DNA of 64,000 nucleotides from Acanthornis magna (taxonomy: Eukaryota; Chordata; Aves; Passeriformes; Acanthizidae). Every line of letters begins with the position of its first letter. The first letter of the stretch is position 1. Both the position numbers and the translations under genes were made by a program. The DNA lies in contig JAWUZG010000136.1 of NCBI GenBank assembly GCA_036785705.1, positions 2,232,001 to 2,296,000 on the forward strand. Direction: 5' to 3'. Positions 1 to 11,766 of the stretch are shown piece after piece. The notes under the pieces were generated by a model, which ran no database searches, was not told the origin of the DNA, and saw only the letters and a list, made by a program, of their open reading frames with translations.

Positions 1-2823
1 CTGAGCACTGATGCTTTCCAAGCAATTACAACTCACATCCTTTGGCAGCCAGGCATGTGTCCTAACCACTAGACAGAGTCATGATTCTTTTCACTCCTTC
101 CCTTTAGCTTGATGAATCTTTAATTCTTTCATTAAAACTGGATCAGCTTCAGCAAGAAGACTTGTCACAGTCTCCCATTTTGGTGACTAAATTTATTTCC
201 ATTAATCTGTTGCTAGCAGCTTTTTACTGCTTGTGGCTCACTCGCTCACTTGAAGAAGTTTTTGCTGACATGATTGCTTTGGCTGTTCATTTGCCGGTCT
301 GTCCTTGGGTACTGGCACCTGATCTGTTGACCAATTTCATCAAGCTTGAAAGAGGGATAGGGGTTTTGCAGATAACTGAGTACTAAAAAGCATTATAAAG
401 ATGGACAGGTGGATAGAGAGGGAAAGATTAATCAATTTGGCAAAAGGAAGACAAGGCAGAGCTCGTGTCAGCCTTTCTACTTAGCACTGGGATTGTTTCG
501 TGTTGCAGCCAGGCTGCAGCTGAGCCTTGCTGCCCCTTGTGCACAGATATGACACTCCGTGGTGGGAAGAGCAGCGCAGTGAATTTCAAATTCCAGCAGT
601 TCAGGGAAACAGGGGCTGGTCCTTCTGATGAAAGAAACTCTCTTTTCCTTCAGAACTGCATGTTCCCAGAAGTTAAACAAGATGATGTTTTTTGTTCTTG
701 TCTGTCTGCTACTTCTGTCCTGTTCTTACAATGTTTATATAAAGTCATGACCATTTAACTTTGTAAGATTACTGATAAAAATGGTGATTCAGTAAATGTT
801 CTTATTATCACTTTGACCTTTAACAGACAAAAAACCTCCCAGTTGGATTCAAAGTTCTGGGTTTCTCAGTACTTTCCTACTCCTTCAAAAAGAAACTAAA
901 AATGATTAAAAAGTATATGGAGAACTTGGAAATATTATATATTTATTGTAGGAAGTACCATAAGCAATATTTTGAAACAAAGCCCGAACCACTCAAGGTT
1001 CACATTTCATACCCAAAGTAGAATTAAAGAGAAAGAAAGGAAGGAAGCATGCAGGTAGGAAAGCAAACATTGCTTTGATAGGAAAAAAAATGTTCAAATA
1101 CCTGATCTTGGGAGGAAATGTTGATAATCTCTGTCCAAACTTTGGTCATGTTTTCCCAAATATCTTGAAATGTAGAATGATTTACTCTTCTCTTGTCTGT
1201 TTGCATCTCCCTTAAGGACCTAGGATTTGACATTTCATTTTCTCCCATACCAATGATCACCCCATTAGATTCTTCATTCCAATAAATTTAATTTTCATTC
1301 ATTCCTTCAGATATGCTATATGGTTGTTACCCAGGTTCATTTATCAAGCACCAGAGCTATCTTGCCTTGCTGATTCTTAAATTATCCTAAATATATCTGT
1401 ACCCTGGCCCAAAAATAATTTAATTTACTTGTTAACAAAATTTGGAATAAGAGGACCAATCAGTCAATTCAAATGTGAGTTTATTTATGACTTCTTGGTT
1501 CAGTCATTGGGAAGGTGGATAAAGGCTAGTCTGGCTCTCTCCTCACTCTGGCTCTAGGTGATGCTGTGCTGTTTGTTAGTGCACTGATCTAAAAGGTAAG
1601 TAAAAGAAAAAAAAAAGAAAACTGATCTACTTTAAAATGTGAAAAACTCATGTGATCACAAAAGCAAACTACGCTGTTGCTTCAAATCAAAATTCACTTT
1701 TAGTAAGAGCAAAAGGCTGGTTGAGATCCTCAGCAGCTGAAACAAAGAGTAAATACAGCTGAGGAAAACCAGAATTCTCCCTGAAGAGTACAATCTGTTC
1801 TTTGCATTCACTGATTTTTATAAAATATAAGGTCCATACTTATTCTAACCCTGTCATTTAGTGATGTGACAATTAACCTTGCCTTTAATTGGGAAGTAAA
1901 AAAAACCCACTATGAATATTTCATCCCAGTAGGAGTCTTCATTTTGGAACTGAAAAAAAGTGACTGTTCTTGACATTTCCCATGAACTTTGTCTCTCACA
2001 TTTCCATAGTAATGGTCTCCACAGCGAGCCATCAATCTCCACAACATCTGAACTCAGAGAATTAAACAAAATCAAAATATTTTAAGAGATCCGGAAGTAA
2101 TTTGAAGAGACTTTTTAAAATACAATATATCCTAAAATTGTCAGCAGCTGAAGGAAAATGTAATTGCTAGATAAAACAGAAGCTTTGCTGTTCTTTACAG
2201 CTCAGGATAGATTCTGACCCCTTCTCATGCTAATCTGACTATTCAGAGCAATATGTAAGTTCACTTTCTTCCTTAGACGAATATATTACTCAGCATGAGG
2301 ATATTTTCTCAACATTCCAAATTCTGGCAGATACCAAATAAAAAAAGGTAATACACTACATTAATAAAAGAACGGGTAACTACATTTTGAGAAGAGTAAA
2401 ACTGAGTCTATACAATCAAATAGAATATACTGATATTAAAAAGAAAAAAGAAGCAGATGTTTCTTAAGCTGCTACTTCTGTGAAAGTAACAAAAAAAAAA
2501 ATGGATTATTCTGTTAATTCACTAATAGTGGACTAGATTTTTATTTTATTTTAATTTTTGGAACACTAGTTCAAACTTCATAATTCACGAAATTAATTCT
2601 TACCACTTCAATTAGGTTTTCACTGAATTTTCTGTGACTTCCAGCAGCTGTGAACAAGGTCTAGCTAAACTGTAACATCACCTCTTTTTCACACATTCCA
2701 AGGAGACAATTAAAGTGTAGTTATGAACTTTAAAGAGGGGGAAGGGAAGCATGAATGCCCTGCTGGAAGGGAAATTATCCATCCTCACCAGGAGAAAACG
2801 GAGAAATAAAAACCATTGAGACA
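1..2823. other. Gene-poor DNA, no supported gene
   Basis: AT-rich sequence with several homopolymer A or T runs. Open frames are under 100 codons, lack family motifs and have no convincing splice context. I see no transposon end, RNA gene or clear regulatory block. It is read as intergenic or intronic DNA. Confidence 0.6.
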
Positions 2824-2930
2824 CCTAGTCCAGCAGAAGGTGTCCCTGCTCATGGCAAGGAGGAACTAAATGTTCCTTAAGGTCCCTTCCAATCCAAACC
2901 ATTTTGGTTTTCTATGATTCTGTGATTGTT
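2824..2930 (+). mobile_element. CR1 LINE, 3' end fragment
   Basis: The stretch passes from AAGGTGTCCCTGCTCATGG through TTAAGGTCCCTTCCAATCC and ends in TTCTATGATTCTGTGATT. This is the order of the CR1 3' UTR in birds, in sense orientation and finishing in the octamer-like tail. Only about 100 bp remain, which is typical of 5'-truncated CR1 insertions. Several substitutions suggest an old copy. Confidence 0.85.
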
Positions 2931-4189
2931 TGGAAAGAAAGAAATTAGTGTCCTTTTCTGAGCATTTTTTTTTCAAAGATCACTGGACCCCAGAGCTGAA
3001 AATTGCTGAGTTTGGAAATGTACAGCTTGCATAACAAGAAAGAAGAAAGGAAACAGAAAATCAAAATCAAAGCTAGGCCCCTTTCCATTTTCAGTGTTGT
3101 CGAAAGCAGCCTAGTTCATTGTGTAGATAAAATAACTAACTAAATACAAGATGTATTCACTTTGCTCTATTTTGTAAGAGAGGGAAAAGCAGAAGAGGCA
3201 GAGCAGGAAGACTCTGCCTTCTCTAACACCTCCTGCTGTGCCTTCTGGCTTCCTTTGGTTCCTTGGGCACTTCACATCAGCTGCTGCTCCTGCCACTTCA
3301 TGATAAGGCTATTGTTAGCTTATCTCCTTCGGGGAGGGACACTCTAGCACAGCTTTCTTGTTCAGAGCCAGGGGTTACAGATGTAACATCAGAGCGTGGA
3401 CCAGCAAGGGGAGAGCAGGACAGGTGGAGGAGGGATGCTGAGCCATGGAATGAGAAGGTAATTACAATTTCATAGAGCAAATGGGTTATGAGAGGGAAGA
3501 AGCAAAGGAAAGTTTGTCAGGAAATCCTGGGAAATAGAAAAAAAAAAAAAAAAAGTGGGTTTTTTCTCCTGTACAACCATGTCAGAGGGGCCAAACTGTA
3601 GGGGGTCTAACCCTCAGGGGTAAAGAACATGCCTTGCATTAAGTCTCTGAATATTAAATAAAGATTCAAAGACAGGTACATCAGAGAAAAGTAACACTCA
3701 AGAATATTAGCAAGATCTATGGATATGTAAGTCTGACTTTTATATTACAATAATATGTTGACTCTCAATTGGGTACATTGCTAACATACATTTAAAAGAA
3801 CAGAACTGGTAGTCCTGTTTAACTAAGACACAGTGGAAAAGAGTCTTAAGCAATTTTGTAGACAAAAGTTATTTCACACACCCCAAAGGTCTTGTCTAAT
3901 ACACCAATATTCAAAAAGACAAAAACTCCCAACCAACCACAAACTCTCCCAAAAACAAACAAACAAACAAAAATTCAAAACCTTGTGTGGTTTCTAAAGC
4001 ACAACTGGAATTTTAAAAACCCCAACTACTTACTTGAGGGTATATAAAAAAAAAAAGCATCAGGAATAAGAGAGATAGTATTACAACTCTTCCAAGATTA
4101 GAGAAAAAAAGCCCAGTTTTCACAGTTATCACCAAAGGAGTCTGTGCAAGACTTGCGTTGTTTGACTTGTGTTGTTGAAATATTCATAA
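2931..4189. other. Gene-poor DNA with A-rich runs
   Basis: Holds a run of about 17 A at 3538-3554 and an AAAC-type short repeat near 3953-3975. Overlapping frames of 60-70 codons around 3160-3480 occur on both strands and look like chance frames. Nothing else is recognisable. Confidence 0.55.
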
Positions 4190-4640
4190 GCGATCCCAAA
4201 AAGGGAACAAGTAGAGAAGTGACAAAATTTGCAGATGACAGAAAATGATTCAGGACATTTTAAACTGAAATACATGCAAGAAATTGCAGCAGGTTTTCCT
4301 GATGATGGGTGATGAAGAGCTACAATTGCTGATGGAAGACAGTTCTTGTTAAATGCAAAGGCATACACACAGGACAGAAATTCTTACTGTACATAAAGAG
4401 AGGCAAACACTAAATCAGCTTTTGCCAGCCTGAAAGGATCGAAGAGTCACTGTTCATGGTCTCTTCAGAAATTCTGCTCAGTAATTAGGAGCTGTCACAA
4501 AGGCAAATAGAGCATTGTTGTTAAAAACAGTAAAGAACAAAATGCAAAAATCATTAAGGAAAAATGTTAAGAGAAATACTGTGTCTTTGTGACTGTACAG
4601 AAATTCTTTACCTGAAAAAGGAGATGGAATTAAAAATAAA
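4190..4640 (+). mobile_element. Degraded CR1-like LINE ORF2 remnant
   Basis: Near 4218 the sequence GACAAAATTTGCAGATGACA matches the codons for the K-F-A-D-D box of the CR1-type reverse transcriptase. About 250 bp on, a stretch around 4495-4520 (CAAAGGCAAATAGAGCATTG) resembles the later CR1 ORF2 segment encoding the 'KANR' region. The frame is broken by stops and indels, so it is an old dead copy. The family level (CR1 versus a related LINE) is inferred. Confidence 0.5.
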
Positions 4641-7600
4641 ATAGACAGATAAGAGCAAAGTCATGAAGAGCCTTCTCTATAAAGAAGTATTTTGAGCAAT
4701 TTTGCACATTTAAGCAAGTATTTTCAGACTTTTCAAATGAGAAAAGTGAGGAAGAGTGTGATAGAGACCAATAAAATCATGAGCTGCGTGGAGAAAGAAG
4801 AATGGTCAGGAGAAAATTCTTGCATTATTCTCTTTTAGAAAAAACAAATAGACTGATCGGAAATTGATAGAAATAAGCACTTTTTTCACCCAATATATGA
4901 TCAGACAGTGGAATTCAATGGGATTTTCAGAAGGCCAGACAGTAAATGGGTTCAAAATCAGACATATTTGTGGGAGAGAGTTCCTGTGGCCACTGCTATA
5001 AATCCATCCTGCAGCAGGGATTGCAAAGGATGAGAGAAGGTGGAGGGACACAGCGCTCCGAACATTGCTTTGGTGTTTGAGCAGGTGTTTCATGTAACAG
5101 CTTAGGGCCACAAGCAGAACTGCACATTTCAGCTCTTTCACCACACGTTGATTTAGTGAGCAGTGTGACAGAATTCCTGAAATGTTGCCCTGTGTCTCTA
5201 AAGGAATTGCTTTCCACACAACTATTCATTAGTTGTTTGTTTGTTTGTTTATTTAAGGTGTGTGAAAACAGTCTTTAAGTGTCGAAGGGACACAGCAGAT
5301 GTTTTTCAAATCCATTAAACTCCATGCACCAAATTGTGCTTCTCCTGTGTTGTCAATGGCCTGGAATGGAAAGCAAACCAGTTTGGGGTAATTTGTTTTC
5401 TTTCTGTTTCAATAGATTGATTAGATATGTTGAACTCTAGAAAGCTCCCCTGGCAAAAAATGTATTCTGGTTTCATTATCTGCTGCTGTTTTGTCTATCC
5501 AAATATATACTTATAGGTTTTATTTCATGGACCCCTGAAAAGCTTTTAAAATGGTAGTGATGAGTACTGCAGCTTTCCCTGGCCTGCCCTTTCTGACTGC
5601 TTGGGTAGATATTAATCCTGTATTTCAGGAAATAGTAATTCCTGTATTTTGCGAGCAGACTGAAGGCAAATTGACAAATTAAATTCTCCATGTATTTTGC
5701 AATAGAAAACTGCAATGCCTAGTGAATCCTTGCAATGCCTTGAATCCCTCATAAGTACTTGTAAACTGTGATTTAATACCCTCTTAACTGCTTTTCACCA
5801 GTCTAAATGTGTTCAGCTCTTGAATCCCTTCCTTGAAAGAGTCTTTCTGTTTGGAGGAAGCTGGGAAATTGTTTAGATAAGCAAACGAGTGCTCACAATG
5901 TTGTCTCAGCAAACTTTCTATTAGTTTTTGGAAAGATTCCAGATCCCAATTTAAAGTAAAGGGCACCAGACTGAGCTGAGTGGGGTAGAGAAGGGAATTA
6001 AAAAACTGATTCAGCTGCAACAACAAATATAAGTTTGACCCAGGATTTAGCTTTGGTAAGGTGCTCCAAGCACTTCCCTTAAACAGTTTAAGGAGGAATG
6101 GTTTATTTTAACAAGCTCAAATGATGAGATATCTTAGCACTGGGGTTGGTTATCATATCTACCAGGCACAGAGAAACATTGATTTAGTAGATGTGGCACG
6201 CTTTGCATGTAATGTGCTATAATCACACAGTTTAGTGCTTCCTGTACTGCAGGGAATTTTGCAAACAACAAATGTTCCCTACCAGCTCTCCTTTCTGTTC
6301 TTCCCCTCCATTCCAACCCCATGCCATTCCAAGAATAAATGTTCTGTTACTTCTGCAGCAAGTTAAAGAAGTTTATTCTTTTTTTTTTCTTTTTTTGGCT
6401 AGTGCAAGCAGGAATGCTACAAAATACTATATTTATCTTAGATCTGCTTTCTTGGTATTTGAATTTGCAGGAAATCAACCCTTGGCTTCAGACTCCCTGA
6501 TAAAGGCTTAAAGACACACACTGCTGGCTATGTACAACCATAAACTCCATGTTTTCTAACAGCAAAGATCTTGGCTAACCTCTTTTTCAACTGTGTTCCA
6601 AAGTGTCTATTAATTTAGATGATTCAGATCTGTGGCTTTCCATTCTCCTTGGAAATAGTATAACTGTTTTCTAAATCGTAGCCAAACTGCTTTTATCATT
6701 ACCTATATTTCTTGTCACCAGCATCAGGAACTGGTGTTCCAAGAAAGAAAACCCAGATACCACTGGAATGAATGGATTTGCTTCTGCTCCAAGTGAAGGC
6801 AAAGGGAATTTCATTCCAACACAGCACATCAGAGGCAATCAGAAGACCAGGGGCATTGAGTTCTGGCCTCTAATTTGGTGTGACCTTCTCTCACTTCTTT
6901 CAGCTGTTCCCTAAATTGAATCTCAGTTGGTACTTATTGAATGGCTCAGTCCTTTTATGTTCATTTTTTTCTCCCTCCCATTTCACAAATGGGATCGATT
7001 GTTGCCAAATGATGCAGAGCTGTTTGGAGTAAGAGCCTTGGCATTAACAATCCTGGCAGTCCTGTTAGATTTGTTTAGTTTCCCTTCTAAACTCTACATC
7101 CAATCCCAACTTCAAGGTTTGCCAATCCAGGAAGCTTAGAAAAACTCAAACAAAAAAATCCACCCAGCATTGAAATGGTTTGATTTTCTTGATATTATTG
7201 TTTTCATTCACTCATTTTACTTTTTTTTCCCCTAAATTGTAAAACTACCTATGTTGCCTATGCTCTACCACGTCCATGTGCCACCCAGCACATGCTGAGG
7301 TAGCACGGACACTTTGGCATAACTGTCCTGTTTGCTGTGCCTGCAAATCTTTCCCAGGACAAGAAGGTCATGTTAAATTCAGGGATCCAGAAAAGTTCAA
7401 CTCCTCTGACACCTTCCTTGAAAAATACCTGGCACTGAGATTAAAACCCTGGCATCCACCAGGGTCTGATGCTCCCCAGCGAAACTGCTATGGGGGAAAC
7501 ACTGAAGATGAAAGACCTGGCTGGACAAATCACAGCTGCTGCAGACTTCACCGTACAAGCTGGAAAACCTTTGAAATTGGTCCTGCTTGCAGAGAGGTAA

Positions 7601-10600
7601 CATGTTTTAATTGTGTCAAAAGTACAGTTCAATTACTGCTTTATTAAACCACCTGTTTTGAATAGGCTTGTATCTTACTGGCTGGTTTCAGGATGTAAAT
7701 GGGCACAATTTCTCTCCAGAAAGCAAGCTACATAAATAAATAAACAAATGTAGGATTTTGGATTAATACTTTAGAAAATTTGGGGCTAATTCTAAGAGAT
7801 TTTGAAATGGCCATTTCTATTTATCTGGATGGATATTCAGCTCTGGGAATCCATGCAAGATCTCTGTCAATCTAGGATTTAGTAAGATTAACCTCCTTTC
7901 ACACTGACTTTTTTTTGAGACTGACAGCTCCTTTTTATCTCTTTAAGCTATTACTGCCACTTAGTAGGAGCTTTCTCAAACAGAAAATAACATCTTATTT
8001 TAATCCCGATTCAGGAAAAGTCAACTTTATACACTCACTCAAGTTCCACAGAGATCTAATTAGAATCCTAAAGGCCATTCTGAGTAGAAATCCTGGGTCA
8101 GGGACTCCATAAATAACTTATAAAACAAATATAGTCTCCCAATACAATAATATGGAAAAAAAAATCAACACTAAAATCTCAAATAATGGCATTTTGCAAT
8201 TAAACATTAAAACAAGGCAAACAAATATCAGAATGTATTTTAATTGTATCCCCTTTTCTTGACACTAACAATTCTCATCTGATTTGCATTTTAATAATAT
8301 CTATTTTTAAACATTGGAGTATTTTTCTGAGCACATTTCTGAGCTAAAGGCTGCCTAATTCTTTCTGGTTCATCTGCTGACAAGCTCCTTTGACTGTTTT
8401 CCATTTAGCTTTTCCAAGCAGGAGCAGCCATGGTTAAAGCAGGCTGATATTCCACTGTTTCAGAGAGGATTCATGATTTGGGAGACAGGTCAGTAACTAC
8501 TGGAAAGCAGACCTGTGTGTGTTGAACAACCAGAAATCCAAACAACAACAATAATAGGTACTGCAGACAGGACTTGGCTGAACTCATCTCCATGGGTGAT
8601 ATCTTGCTTATGTCAGAATTTTATTTATGAGTACAGAAATTTTGTATTCTGCTTATTGTTCTCATAGAGGAAAAAAGGAAAGATGAGCTCTCATGTTTGG
8701 GCAAGTTGGATTTCTGGTGTAACTTGAATAATCTACTTTACTCCTTCATGTTCTCAAACACACTGTATGACTTTAACTCATCCTGTGTCTATTTCATGCA
8801 TTTATAACATTTTCTCATACTACACTATTTGCTAAAATCCTCTTCTATCATCTCTCTGAGTTCTGACACACAGGAGTTTTGAAATATAAAGAACAAAAAA
8901 AGATTTAAAAAGCAGTTTACACATCATTAACTTTCTACACAATTGAGCAAAATCTTCTAGACGTTTGTAACACTAGTTTTCAGCAACCATCATTAAGTTA
9001 TACTCAGTGTAGACTACTTCTCTCATTGCATGAACAATTGGAGTGTGATGCTACAGCAAAATAACACTGAACTTCAGGTTTTGCTGGTGACTACAGCTGT
9101 TGTGGGTTTGTTTTGAAAGAATTATTTCAGTGTTAAGTCTCCTTTTGCCTTTAAATCCCATCCTGGCTTCCTGCCTAGTATAACAGCTGTCTCATTTGGT
9201 TAGAGACAGACACATGGGAAGGAGTATATATGATATATGTTGACATATATTTGTGTCCCTGAGCATCCTTTACTGTGTTGGTTTTTTCTCAGTACACAAG
9301 AAAGTAAATATATGCGGGGCAAAAGCTATACCAGATAAAGTTACAGCCTGCAATAGAGGTGAAAGAAATGGAAGCAGATAATTAAAAGAATAGTTTAGGA
9401 AAGACATCAGCTTTGTTGGGTGATGTATGAAAGGTAATTTCTGCACTGAAGGAAATATTTTGAAATATTTAATGTCCGCATGTAAAGACCTAGGTCTGAT
9501 TGTCTTTCCATTTTTCGTTACTTTAAACAGTGATTTGCTGTTTGTACACTAAGAAAATGATATTGGGCCAAACTTCGTCTAAGTGTTTTGTGAAATGAGT
9601 CTCCAGTTCTGCAATGACTTCTATTCTTTGATTCCTGTAACCAGCTGAGGAAGCTAATAAATATGTAAAGGTGTTTCAATTAAAAATGGCATTGAAAAGC
9701 AGGAAAATATAGAGTTATATGAATAATTTCACACCCAGTGAAAAATTGTCAAATTTTATCAGCTATCCTTCTGTGAAATGAAAATAGCATCTTTTGACAA
9801 GTCAAGCAGCAATACATAGTCTAAGAGGGCAGTTTGTCCATCCTATTGTGTAAATACACCTGTGAAGCAGAATTATGGGGGGAAAAAAACTGTAGGGAAC
9901 TTCATATAAAGCTTTAATCCTGGACAGGACTCATCTCTTTTGTTGTTTAAATGTTAGATGCATGAATGCATGCTAGGATTTGGGTTCTCCCAGTAAATGA
10001 TCCATCACACACTAGCATGGATCTTTTACACAGTCTGGGGGAATTTCCCTCTTATATACCTCTTTATATATTATTTTCCAATGGTTATAAAGGAAACATG
10101 GGATGATTAGCTCAGATTTACTCATCTAACTTTTAGATGAGTCTGGGTTTGATTGATTTCTCCCTTCACCCTCTACAAATTGTTTCTAGGTAACTCAGAG
10201 TACTTAGCATTGTCTTTGGAGTCTGAACAGGAAAGTATTCATTGACAGAGAAAGAAGAAAACCATCATTTACCACACCATTACTTATTTAGTTCCTTTCT
10301 TGATGTGTTTCTGCTCCCCAGTTCATGGATGCTTCTGTAATACAGCCCAGCAATGACATACACATTTTGGCTTTTATTAAATGTTACTGTTTCATGATTT
10401 ATTTTTTTTAATTCAGATACATGAGGGTATTAAAACATGATTGAGCACTATGTAAATGCTGGGAGGTTTATCTACATGCATTTCAATCAGAGATGAAAAG
10501 AAAAAAAATATTGTGCAGCTTGATAATAACTAAAATCAAGGAGAATCATTTTCCCTTGACCATACATTAGGAAAGAATAAAGAAGGGGCCTTGTTATAAA

Positions 10601-11215
10601 GTACAAAGTATATGTCCAAGTGTATTAAACATAAAAAAGGGCTTTTTAACAGAGAAAAGAGCAGAGAGTAAAAATCCATGTTCAAGAAGGAAGACTTGTT
10701 GAAGTATAAAAGGGCAATTTGCCAAAAGAATTATGTTTCTGAGGAAGCAGTGCATGCCAATTTTTAATCCAAAGCAAAATGTCTGTAGCCGAGGTCTTAG
10801 CTTCTGGAACAAAGGGATTGTATGCACATAACACTTGTAAAACAAGCAAGTAATCTCTGCACACGCCTGCGTAAGAAATGAATGGAACATCCCCAATTTA
10901 CAAATGAGCAATAGTGAATCCTGAACATTTTTAATTAGTTTGTTCAGTTCCACTACAAGGAAGCCAGAAAAGGAAAAAGGATGGCATGGTAATAAGACCC
11001 TGTAATAAAAAGAAACCCCAAACTTCCAAAGAAACACTGTATACATTCTTCAGCAGAGTAAACCTGGTATTCTGTCATTCCTAGACCTCCTCCAAACTTT
11101 CATGCATGTGCTTGGATGAAGCCCTTATTAGCAAAACTAAATATATGAATTGACCTGTGCTCTTGAATGAGAAAGAAGTGGGACAGCCGCCAGTCCATGT
11201 TGTGGGTATGCGATG
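4641..11215. other. Gene-poor DNA, no supported gene
   Basis: About 6.6 kb of AT-rich sequence. It contains a short GTTT repeat at 5231-5252, a 10-bp stem with a 3-nt loop at 10120-10142, and an isolated 123-codon frame at 7276-7647 treated separately under findings. Minus-strand frames of 137 codons (4806-5219) and 150 codons (10594-11046) are hydrophobic or low in complexity and show no family motif. No RNA gene or transposon end was recognised. Confidence 0.55.
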
Positions 11216-11400
11216 ACAGGCTGAGAAAGTTTGGGTTGCTCAGCCTTGAGAAAATGAGGCCCCAAGGAGCCATGTTAGCACTTTCCTGTACCTAAAGGGG
11301 CTACAAGAGAGCTGGAGAGGGATTTTACAAGGGTATGTAATGATAGGACAAGGGATAATGGTTTTAAACCAGAAGAGAGCAGATTTAGATTAGATCTTTA
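11216..11400 (+). mobile_element. CR1 LINE fragment (late ORF2 / 3' part)
   Basis: Text such as GGTTGCTCAGCCTTGAGAAAA, then CTAAAGGGGCTACAAGAGAG, then ATAGGACAAGGGATAATGG and AGATTTAGATTAGA follows the order of the CR1 3' coding region in birds (sense strand). The match fades after about 11400. The segment is truncated at both ends relative to a full element. Confidence 0.85.
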
Positions 11401-11654
11401 ACATTTGGGATTGGTGTGTACATTCTTCAACACTGAACCATCGCTGCCTGAAAAGACCTCAGTTAAGTTCTTCAGTGCTGCAGACAGGGTGTTTGAGTGG
11501 CAGATTTGGTATGGTGTGCTGTCAACACCGGGATGTAGTGTGAGGTTTTGAGACTATGAAATGAGTGACTTTGTTCCCTAGAGCATCTCTTGGAGTATAT
11601 GGGATTAGGTGAAATTATCCAATTAATTTTAAGAGACTGTGCTAAACTGGAATT

Positions 11655-11766
11655 ATATCATAGAATCATAGAATGGTTTGGGTTGGAAGGGACCTTAAAG
11701 ACCATCTGGTTCCAACACCTCCCACCAGATCGGGTTGCTCAGGGCCCCATCCAACCTGGCCTACAC
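11655..11766 (-). mobile_element. CR1 LINE, 3' end fragment, antisense
   Basis: Begins with ATCATAGAATCATAGAATGG, continues with GGTTGGAAGGGACCTTAAAG and GGTTGCTCAGGGCCCCATCC. This is the reverse complement of the CR1 3' UTR and octamer tail. The element's 3' end is therefore at the left and its 5'-truncated end at about 11766. It lies 250 bp from a sense CR1 piece, so the two form an inverted pair. Confidence 0.9.

Noticed and set aside
4806..5219. 137-codon minus-strand frame
   Set aside because: No motif, no repeat-free coding signature and an overlapping frame on the same strand; most likely chance.
9217..9255. ATATATGT / ACATATAT inverted repeat
   Set aside because: Low-complexity AT palindrome of 8 bp, expected often in this composition.
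10594..11046. 150-codon minus-strand frame
   Set aside because: AT-rich chance frame with mixed hydrophobic content, no family motif and no splice context.
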